Shown: positions 33,371-42,287, counted from the stretch's first letter. The stretch is DNA of 64,000 nt from Oscillospiraceae bacterium (GCA_017550285.1 JAFZPP010000011.1:62001-126000), one strand, 5' to 3'. Numbers and translations: made by a program. The notes: generated from the letters alone by a model not told the origin.

Positions 33371-33433
33371 TTGCAACTCTAAATTCAGACATTTCCGCAG
33401 ATAATTCTGAGTATGCCTGAAAAATAGCATAAC

Positions 33434-33480
33434 CGAATATTTGCCTATTGGGCCTTACTGTGCCCAATAGGCGAATATTT
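33434..33480 (+). terminator. Intercistronic hairpin between binding protein and permeases
   Basis: GCCTATTGGGC pairs with GCCCAATAGGC inside AATATT arms, followed by a short T tract. It probably lets most transcripts end after the binding-protein gene, or stabilises its mRNA. Confidence 0.8.
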
Positions 33481-33529
33481 TATCTGTATAGGGAATTTTT
33501 ACTAATTTTTTCTTGAAAGGGTGTGCTGA

Positions 33530-34591
33530 ATGGCTACAGCTGCACAAAGACGGATCAAATCCGTCAGCTACGCCAAGTACGGCTATATGTTCATCCTGCC
33601 GTTCTTTGTCGTATACTTCATTTTCAGCTTCTGGCCGCTGATCCAGACCTTTATTCTGGCATTCAGCGAAAACGGTACCAGAACACCTGCCCTCATCGGT
33701 TTCGATAACTTTAAGACCATTCTCGCAAAGCCTGCGGCGAATGACTTTAAGGCAATGGGTATCCATAAGTCGTTCTGGGACGGTATGAAAAATACCTTGA
33801 TTATCTGGTTCGGTAACTTCCTGCCGCAGATCGCACTGTCGCTCCTGCTCGCAGTCTGGTTCACCGATCTCCGCGTAAAGATGCCCGGCAAGGGTTTCTT
33901 TAAGGTCGTTATGTACATGCCGAACATTATTACAGCTGCATCTGTTGCAGGTCTGTTCCTCGCTTTGTTCGGCGACTCCTCTTACAGCGTCATCAACACC
34001 CTCCGCGGCTGTGCGATGACGAAGGAACAGCTGCTCGCTGCCGGTCTGGATTCGGCACCCGAGCCGTGGAAGATTATCACGACTTGCTGGCCTTCCCGCT
34101 GCTTAGTTATGTTTATTCAGGTCTGGATGTGGTTCGGCAACACCATGATCATGCTGATGTCCGGTATTCAGGGCATCAACGAGTCTCTCTTCGAGGCTGC
34201 TGAGATCGACGGTGCAAACTCCACGCAGACTTTCTGGCGCATTACCTTCCCGCTCCTCAAGACCATTATGGTCTATACGCTGCTGACTTCCATGATCGGC
34301 GGTCTCCAGATGTTCGATATCCCGTACATGCTCCATACCGGTAACGTCGTCAACGACTACATCAAGACGGTTGCGGTCTTCATCTATGAGATGTTCCACA
34401 GCAACTTCGCAAAGCCGTCGTTCGGTTACTCGGCTGCTGCATCTGTCATTCTGTTCGTCATCACCTCGATCCTCGGCGCACTGGTCTTCTATGTCCAGCG
34501 CGATAAGGACGCAATCGAGAAGAAAAAGAAGCAGAAGCAGGCTGCAAAGGAATGGAAGCGTAAGCAGAAAGGAGGCGGATTCAGCATATGA
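33530..34591 (+). CDS. Sugar ABC transporter permease (MsmF/MalF type)
   Basis: 353 residues with six or more membrane segments. The EAA loop reads SLFEAAEIDGANSTQTFWRITFPLL, contacting the ATPase. It forms the membrane channel with the next gene's product. The tail is basic (KKKKQKQAAKEWKRKQK). The start follows AAAGGG; the stop overlaps the next start as ATGA. Confidence 0.9.
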   Translation: MATAAQRRIKSVSYAKYGYMFILPFFVVYFIFSFWPLIQTFILAFSENGTRTPALIGFDNFKTILAKPAANDFKAMGIHKSFWDGMKNTLIIWFGNFLPQIALSLLLAVWFTDLRVKMPGKGFFKVVMYMPNIITAASVAGLFLALFGDSSYSVINTLRGCAMTKEQLLAAGLDSAPEPWKIITTCWPSRCLVMFIQVWMWFGNTMIMLMSGIQGINESLFEAAEIDGANSTQTFWRITFPLLKTIMVYTLLTSMIGGLQMFDIPYMLHTGNVVNDYIKTVAVFIYEMFHSNFAKPSFGYSAAASVILFVITSILGALVFYVQRDKDAIEKKKKQKQAAKEWKRKQKGGGFSI

Positions 34592-35478
34592 GCAAGGTAA
34601 CTTATGCATCCGATAAGGGCGGCTATCAGGCACATGTCATGGTAAAGTCGATTGCGATTTATGTCGTGCTGATCCTCCTGACGCTGATCTGCCTGATCCC
34701 GATCTGGATTCTGGTCGTCAATGCGACCCGTCTGCACAATGATATTATCGGCAATGTCTCCCTGATTCCGAGCACACATCTGTTCGACAATATCAAAACA
34801 CTCAGAACGAACTCGCTTTATAACAAGTTCTTCTCGCCGCTGCTCGGTATGAGAAACTCTCTGATCGTAGCAGGCTGCTGCTGCGCCCTGACGGTCTTCT
34901 TCTCCGGCATGACCGCATACGGTCTGGTTGTTTACGATTTCAAGCTCAAGGGTCCGGCTTTCGTATTCATCCTCGCAGTTATGATGGTTCCGACGCAGGT
35001 TACTGCCGTCGGTTTCATGAGAATGCTCATTCAGATGAAGCTGCTCGACAGCTACATCCCGCTGATCGTTCCTGCGATTGCAGCACCGGCGATTGTCTTC
35101 TTCATGCGCCAATATATGCTGTCGTCCTTCCCGCTCGATATCATCGAGGCGGCACGTATCGACGGCTCCAACGAATTCCGTACCTTCCTGACGATCTCCA
35201 TTCCGATGATGAAGCCGGCATTTGCCGTTCAGGCGATTTTCTGCTTCATCCAGAAGTGGAACGATTACTACAACCAGTCCATCGTGCTTGTTTCCGGTAA
35301 GAAGAAGCAGCTCACGATGCCGATGATGGTTCAGAAGGTTATTGCGATTGACCGTAACGCAGACTACGGCGCAAACTACGCCGCGATCTTCCTTTCGATC
35401 GTTCCGGTCGTTTTGATCTATGTTGTACTCTCCAAGTTCATCATCGGCGGCGTTGCAGCCGGCGGTGTCAAGGAGTAA
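34588..35478 (+). CDS. Sugar ABC transporter permease (MsmG/MalG type)
   Basis: 296 residues, six membrane segments. The EAA loop is LDIIEAARIDGSNEFRTFLTISIPMMKP. Pairs with the preceding permease. No ATP-binding subunit lies in the operon; as in many Firmicutes, a shared MsmK-type ATPase encoded elsewhere is expected. Confidence 0.9.
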   Translation: MSKVTYASDKGGYQAHVMVKSIAIYVVLILLTLICLIPIWILVVNATRLHNDIIGNVSLIPSTHLFDNIKTLRTNSLYNKFFSPLLGMRNSLIVAGCCCALTVFFSGMTAYGLVVYDFKLKGPAFVFILAVMMVPTQVTAVGFMRMLIQMKLLDSYIPLIVPAIAAPAIVFFMRQYMLSSFPLDIIEAARIDGSNEFRTFLTISIPMMKPAFAVQAIFCFIQKWNDYYNQSIVLVSGKKKQLTMPMMVQKVIAIDRNADYGANYAAIFLSIVPVVLIYVVLSKFIIGGVAAGGVKE

Positions 35479-35503
35479 TATCGGTTACACCTGAATTCAA
35501 CTG

Positions 35504-35538
35504 CAAAGCACAGCGCCCTCGGGTGCTGTGCTTTTGTT
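35504..35538 (+). terminator. Terminator of the sugar importer operon
   Basis: AAAGCACAGC pairs with GCTGTGCTTT, ending in TTTTG, 26 bp past the permease stop. Confidence 0.85.
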
Positions 35539-35549
35539 TGGAGGCGATT

Positions 35550-36278
35550 ATGCGGAATTTTGAGGCGGCGCTTCGGGCAGCGGAGCGTGACATGGGCTGC
35601 AAGGGCATCGGCACCGTGGGTGAAAAGACGCTGCATCTTGCGCTGAAATACTATTTTGCGCCTGATCCGGAAACGCATGAGCGGCCGCTCGGCGGCTTTA
35701 TTGCGGATGCCGTGACGGAGGAAGGCGTCATCGAGATTCAGACACGCGGACTCAGCCGTCTGAAACCGAAGCTGGAGGCATTTCTGCCGCTCTGTCCGGT
35801 GACGGTCGTGCATCCGGTTGCCGATCCGAAATGGGTCTGTCGGGTAGACGAATACGGCGAGCTGCTTTCGCGGCGCAAATCGCCGAAGCATGAGAGCGTG
35901 TATACGGCAATGCGTGAAATCTATACGCTGCGGGATTATCTGATGCATCCGAATTTCCGTATCTGCATCTGTACGGTTGAGCTTTCGGAGTATTCCGTGC
36001 AGACCGGCAGCCGGAAGCGCATGAAGCTGGACCGCGTGCCGGAGAAGCTGCATGCAGCGCAATATTTGCAGAGTGCAGCAGATTATGCTGCATTGCTGCC
36101 GGATACATTGCCGGAGCTGTTTACCGTGCAGATGCTGGCGGCAGCGATTCATGCGCCTGAAATGCAGACACGGATGCTGATTACGCTGCTTGTCCGTCTC
36201 GGAATCCTCGAAGAATCGGAAAAAACAGGGCGCTGCAAGCAATGGCGGCGATGTGTCTCCGACATCATCGGGGGTTGA
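35550..36278 (+). CDS. Uncharacterised protein abutting the dpaA break
   Basis: 242 residues. The stretch VIEIQTRGLSRLKPKL, then VTVVHPV and RRKSPK, belongs to a conserved but unnamed Firmicutes protein type as far as I can tell. The E-x-Q strand pattern may hint at a PD-(D/E)xK nuclease fold, unproven. GGAGG precedes ATG 35550. Its last codons run through an inverted-repeat end and into the dpaA remnant, so its natural C-terminus may have been altered. Confidence 0.65.
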   Translation: MRNFEAALRAAERDMGCKGIGTVGEKTLHLALKYYFAPDPETHERPLGGFIADAVTEEGVIEIQTRGLSRLKPKLEAFLPLCPVTVVHPVADPKWVCRVDEYGELLSRRKSPKHESVYTAMREIYTLRDYLMHPNFRICICTVELSEYSVQTGSRKRMKLDRVPEKLHAAQYLQSAADYAALLPDTLPELFTVQMLAAAIHAPEMQTRMLITLLVRLGILEESEKTGRCKQWRRCVSDIIGG

Positions 36279-36423
36279 CTTTGAAGCCGCATCCGCGCTG
36301 GGCTTGCAGGTGATCTGGGCACTTTCCCTGCCGGGAAAAACGGCGCCTGTTTCCGCGGGCAGAATTGTCGCGCAGACGATTCGGGAGATTCTCGGGCAGG
36401 AGGGAGGCGCGGCGCATGACTGA
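36274..36423 (+). pseudogene. dpaA: C-terminal fragment of dipicolinate synthase subunit A
   Basis: About 49 codons starting VDFEAASALGLQVIWALSLPG and continuing PVSAGRIVAQTI, matching the DpaA C-terminus. It continues exactly where the fragment ending at 30210 (SKPGG) stops. Its stop overlaps the dpaB start, the native dpaAB arrangement. Confidence 0.8.
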
Positions 36424-37003
36424 CCTGCATGGAATCCGGCTTGGCTTTGCTGTCTGCGGCTCCTTCTGCAATGCTGCAAACGCGATCCGCACGGCAGAGG
36501 CATGTGCAGCCGCGGGCGCCGAGCTTCTGCCGGTTGTCTCGGAGCATTTCGCTGCGGTCAAGACGCGGTTCGGCGCGCCGGAATCCTTTCTGGAGCCGCT
36601 TGCAGCGCTCGGCGGCGGCAGATTGATTCAGTCGATCTGCGAGGCGGAGCCGATCGGACCGAAAAACATGACGGATGCGATGCTGGTCTGTCCGTGTACG
36701 GGAAATCTGCTGGCGAAGCTCGCCGCAGGCATCACGGACAATACCGTAACCATGGCGGTGAAATCGCATCTGCGCGGCGGCAAGCCGGTGATTCTTTGTA
36801 TTGCAACAAACGACGGTCTGGCAGCGTCTGCGAAAAATCTCGGGGAGCTGCTGAACCGCCGTCACTATTATTTTGTGCCGTTCGGGCAGGATGACCCGCA
36901 GAAGAAGCCGACCTCACTGGTCGCGGATTTTGCGCAGGTGCCGGAAACGATTGCCGCTGCGCTCGAAGGCAGACAGCTCCAGCCGATTCTGCTGCGCACC
37001 TGA
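36416..37003 (+). CDS. dpaB: Dipicolinate synthase subunit B
   Basis: 195 residues of the flavoprotein-like DpaB/SpoVFB family: IRLGFAVCGSFCN start, a middle VCPCTGNLLAKLAAGITDNTVTMAVK block and KPVILCIATNDGL. With DpaA it makes dipicolinic acid in the mother cell of sporulating Firmicutes. The gene itself is intact, but its partner is broken, so it is probably a relic or has another flavoprotein role. Confidence 0.88.
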   Translation: MTDLHGIRLGFAVCGSFCNAANAIRTAEACAAAGAELLPVVSEHFAAVKTRFGAPESFLEPLAALGGGRLIQSICEAEPIGPKNMTDAMLVCPCTGNLLAKLAAGITDNTVTMAVKSHLRGGKPVILCIATNDGLAASAKNLGELLNRRHYYFVPFGQDDPQKKPTSLVADFAQVPETIAAALEGRQLQPILLRT

Positions 37004-37008
37004 CCACT

Positions 37009-37251
37009 GCACCGTCACCGGAGGGGGTATCGTATCTCCGATGGATTTATAATGAGGCTCCGCCTTAAACTCCGCCGGAGGGATATTATCCCTCCGGACC
37101 TCCCGATACAAAAAGCAGCCAGCTCCTATATAGGGGCTGGCTGCTTTTTGAAATTGGATTCCCAAGGGATTAGTATCCCTTGGGCGGGGGTGTGGGGGCA
37201 GCGCCCCCACTATAATTCGCCGAAGGCACGCTATCCCTCCGGTGACGGTGC
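37009..37251 (+). repeat. Structured repeat family 2, full copy 1
   Basis: 243 bp, filling the space between dpaB and the converging esterase gene. It is closed by a perfect 17-bp inverted repeat (37009-37025 with 37235-37251). Inside are hairpins CCGGAGGGA/TCCCTCCGG, a 17-bp arm pair with apex at 37110-37149, CCCAAGGGAT/ATCCCTTGGG and GGGGGCAGCGCCCCC. Copy 2 at 57923-58173 has the same order. Confidence 0.88.
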
Positions 37252-37256
37252 TGTGG

Positions 37257-39797
37257 TTATTTGACGTGCTTGGAGAGGTCGAGATTGAGACCCTTGATGC
37301 CGTTGCAGACGATGCCTGCGACGACGGTTGCGCCGTCCTCAGTGAAGTGCGTGAAGTCTGTGCCGCCGTTGACGCCGCCCATATAATAACCCTTGACGGT
37401 GTTATAATCGCGGTTGTTGAAATCATTGGTCATGGCGGAGCCGAGATCAAAATACGGAATATTATATTTTTTTGCGAGTGCGGAACAAGCCGAATCAATG
37501 TTGCGGTAGCCGACCTTGAACGGCTGCGACTGATTGCGGATCGAGAGTGTCGGGCTCATGAGAATCGGCGTTGCGCCCTTATCGAGTGCGCCCTTGATAT
37601 AGAAGGTCATGTAATACTCGAAGGAGCCGTTTGCGGGGTTATCGACATTGTTGCAGACCGGTGCATAGCGCTCGGATTTCGAGGAGTCGCCGTCATTGAT
37701 GCCGAAGTCAATCAGCAGATAATCGCCCTGCTTGATCTCATTGAGAATCGAAGTCAGTCTGCCGTTATCGTAAAAGCTCTTGGAGCTTCTGCCGGCAATC
37801 GAGCGGTTGATGACAGTGACGCTGTCGTCAAAGTAATTCTGGAGATAGTAGCCCCAGCCCTGCTGCGGCTTATAGCTGTCATTATAGGACTGTGCCGTGG
37901 AATCCGAAGCGATATAGACAGCAGGTTTGTCGGAGACCGGTGTATCCGTCTGCGAAGCGTTTGCATCATAGGCTTCGGCAATCGGTTCGTCGGTGAAGGT
38001 CAGGCGGAGATAATCGAAGTTCGGACCGCCCTCGGAGGTATCGGAAGTCAGCTTGATTTTGTTGATACCGGCTTTCAGCGGCAGAACGAGTGCACGCTCC
38101 TCCCATGTAGTCCAGGCGCCGGTTGTCAGGAAGCTCTGCTTCCATTTGCGCTCATCACCGCTCACTGTAATCATCATTGTGCGGTCATTTGCGGAGCCGT
38201 TTGCGATATTGAAGGTGCAGAGATAATTGCCGTCCTGCGGGACATTGACCGCGAAGGTCAGTGCAGAACCGGTCGAATTATCGAGATTGACATAATCCTT
38301 ATACTTGTAGCCTGCATTGGTTTCCTCATGCCAGCCGTTCGTGATCGACTGCTCTGTTGCGGCATAGAGCGGCTCGGCGAATTTTTCCGCTTTGCCGAGC
38401 AGATAGTCACTGAGCAGCTTGATATCATCCGCATTTGCTGCGAAATCGCTGTTCAGATCCGCAGCCTGAATGAGATTATAGGCAGATTTCTGTTCGAGGA
38501 TGACCGCCTTTGCGAGCGAGAGATCGGCAGCATTGATGACGCCGTTGCCGTCGAGATCGCCCTGTGCCAGCGGATCGCCCTGTTCTTCGGCAGGCGGAGT
38601 GTCGGGGTTGTCAGGATTGTCAGGGTTGTCCGGATTGGTCGGCTGCGAGCCGGAATTGATCGCCTCTGCCATGAATTTTGCAAGAACGGTTGCGCCCTGA
38701 CGGTTCGGATGCAGACCGTCGGTCAGATACATGTTATTGACCTCATCCGCGCTCTTGGTCAGGCAGTAATCCTGCCAGAGCTTAAAGAGATCGACGACCT
38801 CGATATTCAATGCCGCACCGACTCTGTCGAGCGCAGGCGCATACCAGCGGTATTGCAGCAGCGGATTGCGCTGGCAGTCGCCGTTTCTGCCCTGCTGCTT
38901 GACGAGGATGACGCGCATACCCTTTTTCATTGCACGCTGCGCCATATCCTTGATGATTTCCTCATATTGTTCTTCGGTCGTATTGTTTTTGGAATTTGTA
39001 TCGTTGATGCCGATTGAAATGACGTAGATATCGCCGGGCTGACCGTTCTTTTCGATGACGGTGAACTGTCCGGCTTCCATAAAGCCTCTCGCCCACTGAC
39101 CGGATGCCGCCATATTCATGACCTGCCACTTGGTCTTGTCAATGAACTCCGGCAGCATCTGTGCCCAGCCTGCCTGTGCAGAGGAATCCAGCGGATAGTA
39201 GTTGCAGACGGTCGAGTCGCCGCAGACCCAGATTGTCGGATTGGTTTTTGCTTCTGTAGAAATCTGCTTGATTTCGAGTGCGGCGATTGAGAACGGATAG
39301 CCGTCCTTTCCGGCGCAGGCGCAGATATTGAGCTGACCGTCCGAGACCGGAACCTGCAAGGTATGGTAGGCGCCGTCTCCGGTCATGTTAATGATCTGGT
39401 ACATATTTTCGATTGCGACGCTGGTGCGGTTTGTATTGCCGAGCCAGACGGACACCTGATAAAGACCGTTCGGAACATCGGCACAGAAGGTGTAATTGCC
39501 GGTCGGCGAGGAATTCTTGAACTGCACGGCATCGCTGAGCGCACCGCTGCCGGATGCGGCAACATTGGCGACATTTGTGCCGCCGGAGAAGCCGTAGCCG
39601 CGGCTCTGATTGTAGCCGTCGCCTGCGGAGACGCCGGTATAGCCGCCTGCGACACCGCCGCCGCCGAAGTCGAATTTCCAGTAGGTGTTTGCGGCGGAGA
39701 CAGCCGGCAGATGACCGGCGAGTGCCGCACAGCAGGACGCCGCAGCCGCAAGTGATGTGACTGCCGCCGTCAGCTTTCGGATTATTTGTTTTTTCAT
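37257..39797 (-). CDS. Dockerin protein with two SGNH esterase domains (rhamnogalacturonan acetylesterase type)
   Basis: 846 residues: signal peptide (to about 36), N-terminal carbohydrate-binding-like domain (40-180, WKFDFGGGG), SGNH esterase 1 (187-380: GDST, GIND, DGLHPN), an Asn-Pro-Asp repeat linker, dockerin (about 408-470, GDLDGNGVIN), a CBM35-like domain (477-610) and SGNH esterase 2 of the CE12 type (627-840: ASDSTAQ, DFGIND, DFTHFTEDG). It should remove acetyl groups from pectin outside the cell on a cohesin scaffold. ATG 39797 lies downstream of a TTGACA promoter and a palindrome at 39824-39842. Confidence 0.9.
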   Translation of the reverse strand: MKKQIIRKLTAAVTSLAAAASCCAALAGHLPAVSAANTYWKFDFGGGGVAGGYTGVSAGDGYNQSRGYGFSGGTNVANVAASGSGALSDAVQFKNSSPTGNYTFCADVPNGLYQVSVWLGNTNRTSVAIENMYQIINMTGDGAYHTLQVPVSDGQLNICACAGKDGYPFSIAALEIKQISTEAKTNPTIWVCGDSTVCNYYPLDSSAQAGWAQMLPEFIDKTKWQVMNMAASGQWARGFMEAGQFTVIEKNGQPGDIYVISIGINDTNSKNNTTEEQYEEIIKDMAQRAMKKGMRVILVKQQGRNGDCQRNPLLQYRWYAPALDRVGAALNIEVVDLFKLWQDYCLTKSADEVNNMYLTDGLHPNRQGATVLAKFMAEAINSGSQPTNPDNPDNPDNPDTPPAEEQGDPLAQGDLDGNGVINAADLSLAKAVILEQKSAYNLIQAADLNSDFAANADDIKLLSDYLLGKAEKFAEPLYAATEQSITNGWHEETNAGYKYKDYVNLDNSTGSALTFAVNVPQDGNYLCTFNIANGSANDRTMMITVSGDERKWKQSFLTTGAWTTWEERALVLPLKAGINKIKLTSDTSEGGPNFDYLRLTFTDEPIAEAYDANASQTDTPVSDKPAVYIASDSTAQSYNDSYKPQQGWGYYLQNYFDDSVTVINRSIAGRSSKSFYDNGRLTSILNEIKQGDYLLIDFGINDGDSSKSERYAPVCNNVDNPANGSFEYYMTFYIKGALDKGATPILMSPTLSIRNQSQPFKVGYRNIDSACSALAKKYNIPYFDLGSAMTNDFNNRDYNTVKGYYMGGVNGGTDFTHFTEDGATVVAGIVCNGIKGLNLDLSKHVK

Positions 39798-39823
39798 ACG
39801 ATATCCCCCTTTGAAACAAAAAC

Positions 39824-39885
39824 ATGATATGCTAAATATCATATCTCGGTAATTATATCATACCATAAGAAAAGTGCGCTGTCAA
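39824..39885 (-). promoter_or_regulatory. Promoter and candidate operator of the double esterase gene
   Basis: Minus strand TTGACA (39880-39885), 17 bp, TATGAT (39857-39862). Just downstream ATGATAT, five bases, ATATCAT forms a perfect inverted repeat (39824-39842), a possible repressor site. Confidence 0.6.
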
Positions 39886-40039
39886 GAAAAAACTGCCGTA
39901 TTGCGAAAAAAAGACATGAAAAAAGGATAATCCAATATTTTGTCCGGAATAAGTTAAGGATCACGCATGTTCATAAAAATATTGCTATGTGTTCACAATT
40001 TGTTCATTTTGTATTCAGGTTTATTTTATGTTTATCTAG

Positions 40040-40154
40040 TATAATATTAACAAGGTTTTAAGGAACCTTGTTTCAAATCCCCCAATCCCCCTATGTTTTG
40101 TTGATTTCACTTCTCCTTGCAGCTATGTGACTTACGTCACATAGTTTTTCTTTT
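40040..40154 (+). ncRNA. Candidate C-rich small RNA
   Basis: A TATAAT box at 40040-40045 is followed at once by hairpin AACAAGGTT/AACCTTGTT (40049-40072), then an unpaired stretch with TCCCCCAATCCCCC and CTTCTCCTTG, then a terminator CTATGTGAC-ttac-GTCACATAG with T5CT4 (40123-40154). No convincing reading frame. The C-rich and CTCCTT segments could pair with ribosome binding sites. The -35 region is weak. The rest of the 39.9-40.3 kb gap shows no gene. Confidence 0.5.
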
Positions 40155-40290
40155 GCAGGAAGGGGAGACAGTCGAGTTAGAAGTTAGCAGTGAGGAGTGA
40201 GGAGTTGTTCTTTCCTCGGAAACAATCTGAATTATCAATCTCTCAGGACGCCGCCGGAAATCTTTAGATTAATACCCGCGGGCGCTGCCC

Positions 40291-40334
40291 GAAAAATAAT
40301 GCCCCGAAGCATGTTCGTCAATCGCTTCGGGGCA
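40291..40334 (-). terminator. Terminator of the GGDEF gene
   Basis: TGCCCCGAAGC pairs with GCTTCGGGGCA. Leftward it is followed by TTATTTTTC. It lies 13 bp past the stop. Confidence 0.85.
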
Positions 40335-40346
40335 CTTATATTTTAA

Positions 40347-42287
40347 TTATTGTGCAGCATCACGTTCGGCGTGAACTGCTCTTTTTTCATCATACATCCG
40401 GTTGTCGGCAGACCTGAGCAGCTGATCGAGGTCCGGTGCCGGAACGGCAGGAACAGCGAAAAATCCGATGCTCGCCGAAACACGGTAGGGCTTTCCGGAA
40501 GTGCTGTTGAACATTGCAAGCTGCGCTGTAAACTGCTGCCGGAACTGCTCCGCACGGATGTCCGTCAGCGAAGCCGGAACAAATCCGCCGAAGACGAATT
40601 CATCGCCGCCGAAACGTGCGCAGATATCCGCCGCACCGGCACAAGCCTGCAAGGCGTCCGCCGCGGCACGAATCGCGCAGTCTCCCTCGTTATGTCCGTA
40701 CTGATCGTTGATCTGCTTAAGCCCGTTCAGATCAATCGAGACAAGAAATATCTGCATGCCCGTATCATGCAGCGCTGCGATACACTGCCGGAACTGCCGG
40801 AAGAAGCCGCGCCGGTTGAAGAGCCCTGTCAGATAATCGTGGATATAGAGCTTTTCGAGCTCTGCGTTGACCGTCTCGAGCTTCCGATTGATCGAGCGAA
40901 TCTGCATCTGACTGTGGAAGGTGCCGAAGGATGCATCGAGCGCATTCATGAAGATATGCAGTTTTTCATAGTCATCAACGGTAATCTCCGGCTGGAATAC
41001 GCAGTAACCGAGCGGCTGCCCGATGAAGTGCAGCGGAGAGACAATGACCGGCTCCTCGCGGCTGAACAGCATATCCGGCACGGGAATGAGCTGCTGCCGC
41101 GGGATTGCGCAGTTCTCCTTCTGATACCAGAAATACCGCTGGAACAGGATTTCGATGCTGTCCGTGAAGGCATTTTCGGAATGATGCTGCTTGCCGAAAT
41201 CCGGTTCTTCAAAGATGTCATGATTGATCGCAAGGACAATCGTCGGGAAAATAAAGCGGTTGCTGAGCACCTCGGGCAGCTCTGTGACAGAGCGCATCCG
41301 CGCGATATCAGACTGCACCGCGCACATGACCTCCTGCCGTTTTGCGGCATTCCGGAGACTGTTATACATCTCCTGCGAAGCATCATTGATATTATGGAAG
41401 GAGACCGGCTTGCAGCCGCAGGACTGCGACCGGATCACCGAGAAGCCGATGACCTGACTGTGCGGCACGGATTCCCCGCGCTGCAAGGCAGTGACGGCAT
41501 GTATGATTCTGCTGCCCATGGCATCGTAATCCTGCCGGCAGGTTGTGAGATTCGGGATATGATAGCGCGACTGCAAAATGCAGTCAAAGCCGGTGACGAT
41601 GCAGTCCTCCGGCACACGGCAGCCGTGCTTCTGCAAATAGGAGCTGACGGCAATCGCCATGCTGTCATTGGCGCAGATGATTGCATCGGGATAGGGACGC
41701 CCCTCCTCCTCGAACCATTCGCGCATGACATTCAGTGCCGGACCGTCCCAGAAATCGCCGTAGCCGATCAGGCTGTCATCGTAGTACATGCCGCGCTCGG
41801 TGAGGACCTTGCGGAAGGCAGCGACGCGCTCATCGGAATACTGGTTATTCTTCACGCCCGCCATCATCATCAGATTTTTGGCGTGGTGATCGTCTACGAT
41901 ATGTGCGCAGAGATGCTCAAAGACATTGGCATAGGCAAAGCGGAAGCAGAGACAGCCGGAAACCTCCTTGTCGATTGTAATGACCGGAATGCCGTGCGCC
42001 TTGCCGTTTTCGATCACTTTATCGACGACCGGATCATTAAACAGCGCATGCGGGAAAATGATCAGTGCGCTGAGTGATTCATAGGGAATCAGCTGAAATA
42101 CGCTCCTCTCGCCGTCATCGTTCGGATTGCCTTTGTCATAGAGATCGGTGCAGGTATTGAAAATCAGCAGCCGGTAGCCTTCAGCAACGGCGTGCTGATT
42201 GAGTGCTTTGATGAAGTAAAAGCGGTCCTCCATCTGGATAGTGGAAAGACAGACGCCGATGAGTTTGAAGGATGAGAGTTCTGCCAT
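40347..42287 (-). CDS. Sugar-sensor-like diguanylate cyclase (PBP1 domain plus GGDEF)
   Basis: 646 residues. Residues 8 to about 285 are a LacI/PBP1-type sugar-binding fold (IGVCLSTIQ, DAIICANDSMAIAVSSYL, VTGFD), but no helix-turn-helix precedes it and no signal peptide or membrane span is seen, so it is cytoplasmic. A linker region (300-450) follows, then a GGDEF domain (about 475-635) with the intact active site RFGGDEF and HDYLTGLFNRRGF. It should make cyclic di-GMP, perhaps in response to a sugar. GAGGTGAG precedes ATG 42287. The next gene upstream encodes an HD-GYP protein. Confidence 0.88.
   Translation of the reverse strand: MAELSSFKLIGVCLSTIQMEDRFYFIKALNQHAVAEGYRLLIFNTCTDLYDKGNPNDDGERSVFQLIPYESLSALIIFPHALFNDPVVDKVIENGKAHGIPVITIDKEVSGCLCFRFAYANVFEHLCAHIVDDHHAKNLMMMAGVKNNQYSDERVAAFRKVLTERGMYYDDSLIGYGDFWDGPALNVMREWFEEEGRPYPDAIICANDSMAIAVSSYLQKHGCRVPEDCIVTGFDCILQSRYHIPNLTTCRQDYDAMGSRIIHAVTALQRGESVPHSQVIGFSVIRSQSCGCKPVSFHNINDASQEMYNSLRNAAKRQEVMCAVQSDIARMRSVTELPEVLSNRFIFPTIVLAINHDIFEEPDFGKQHHSENAFTDSIEILFQRYFWYQKENCAIPRQQLIPVPDMLFSREEPVIVSPLHFIGQPLGYCVFQPEITVDDYEKLHIFMNALDASFGTFHSQMQIRSINRKLETVNAELEKLYIHDYLTGLFNRRGFFRQFRQCIAALHDTGMQIFLVSIDLNGLKQINDQYGHNEGDCAIRAAADALQACAGAADICARFGGDEFVFGGFVPASLTDIRAEQFRQQFTAQLAMFNSTSGKPYRVSASIGFFAVPAVPAPDLDQLLRSADNRMYDEKRAVHAERDAAQ

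Noticed and set aside
30211..36273. Complete transposon between the dpaA pieces
   Set aside because: The ends are inverted repeats, but no transposase or recombinase gene lies inside, and the content is ordinary metabolic genes; only the disruption itself is reported.
40291..40334. Hairpin GCCCCGAAGC shared with 56583-56614 as a possible dispersed repeat
   Set aside because: Both are ordinary terminators at gene ends; the similarity is limited to the stem and flanks differ.
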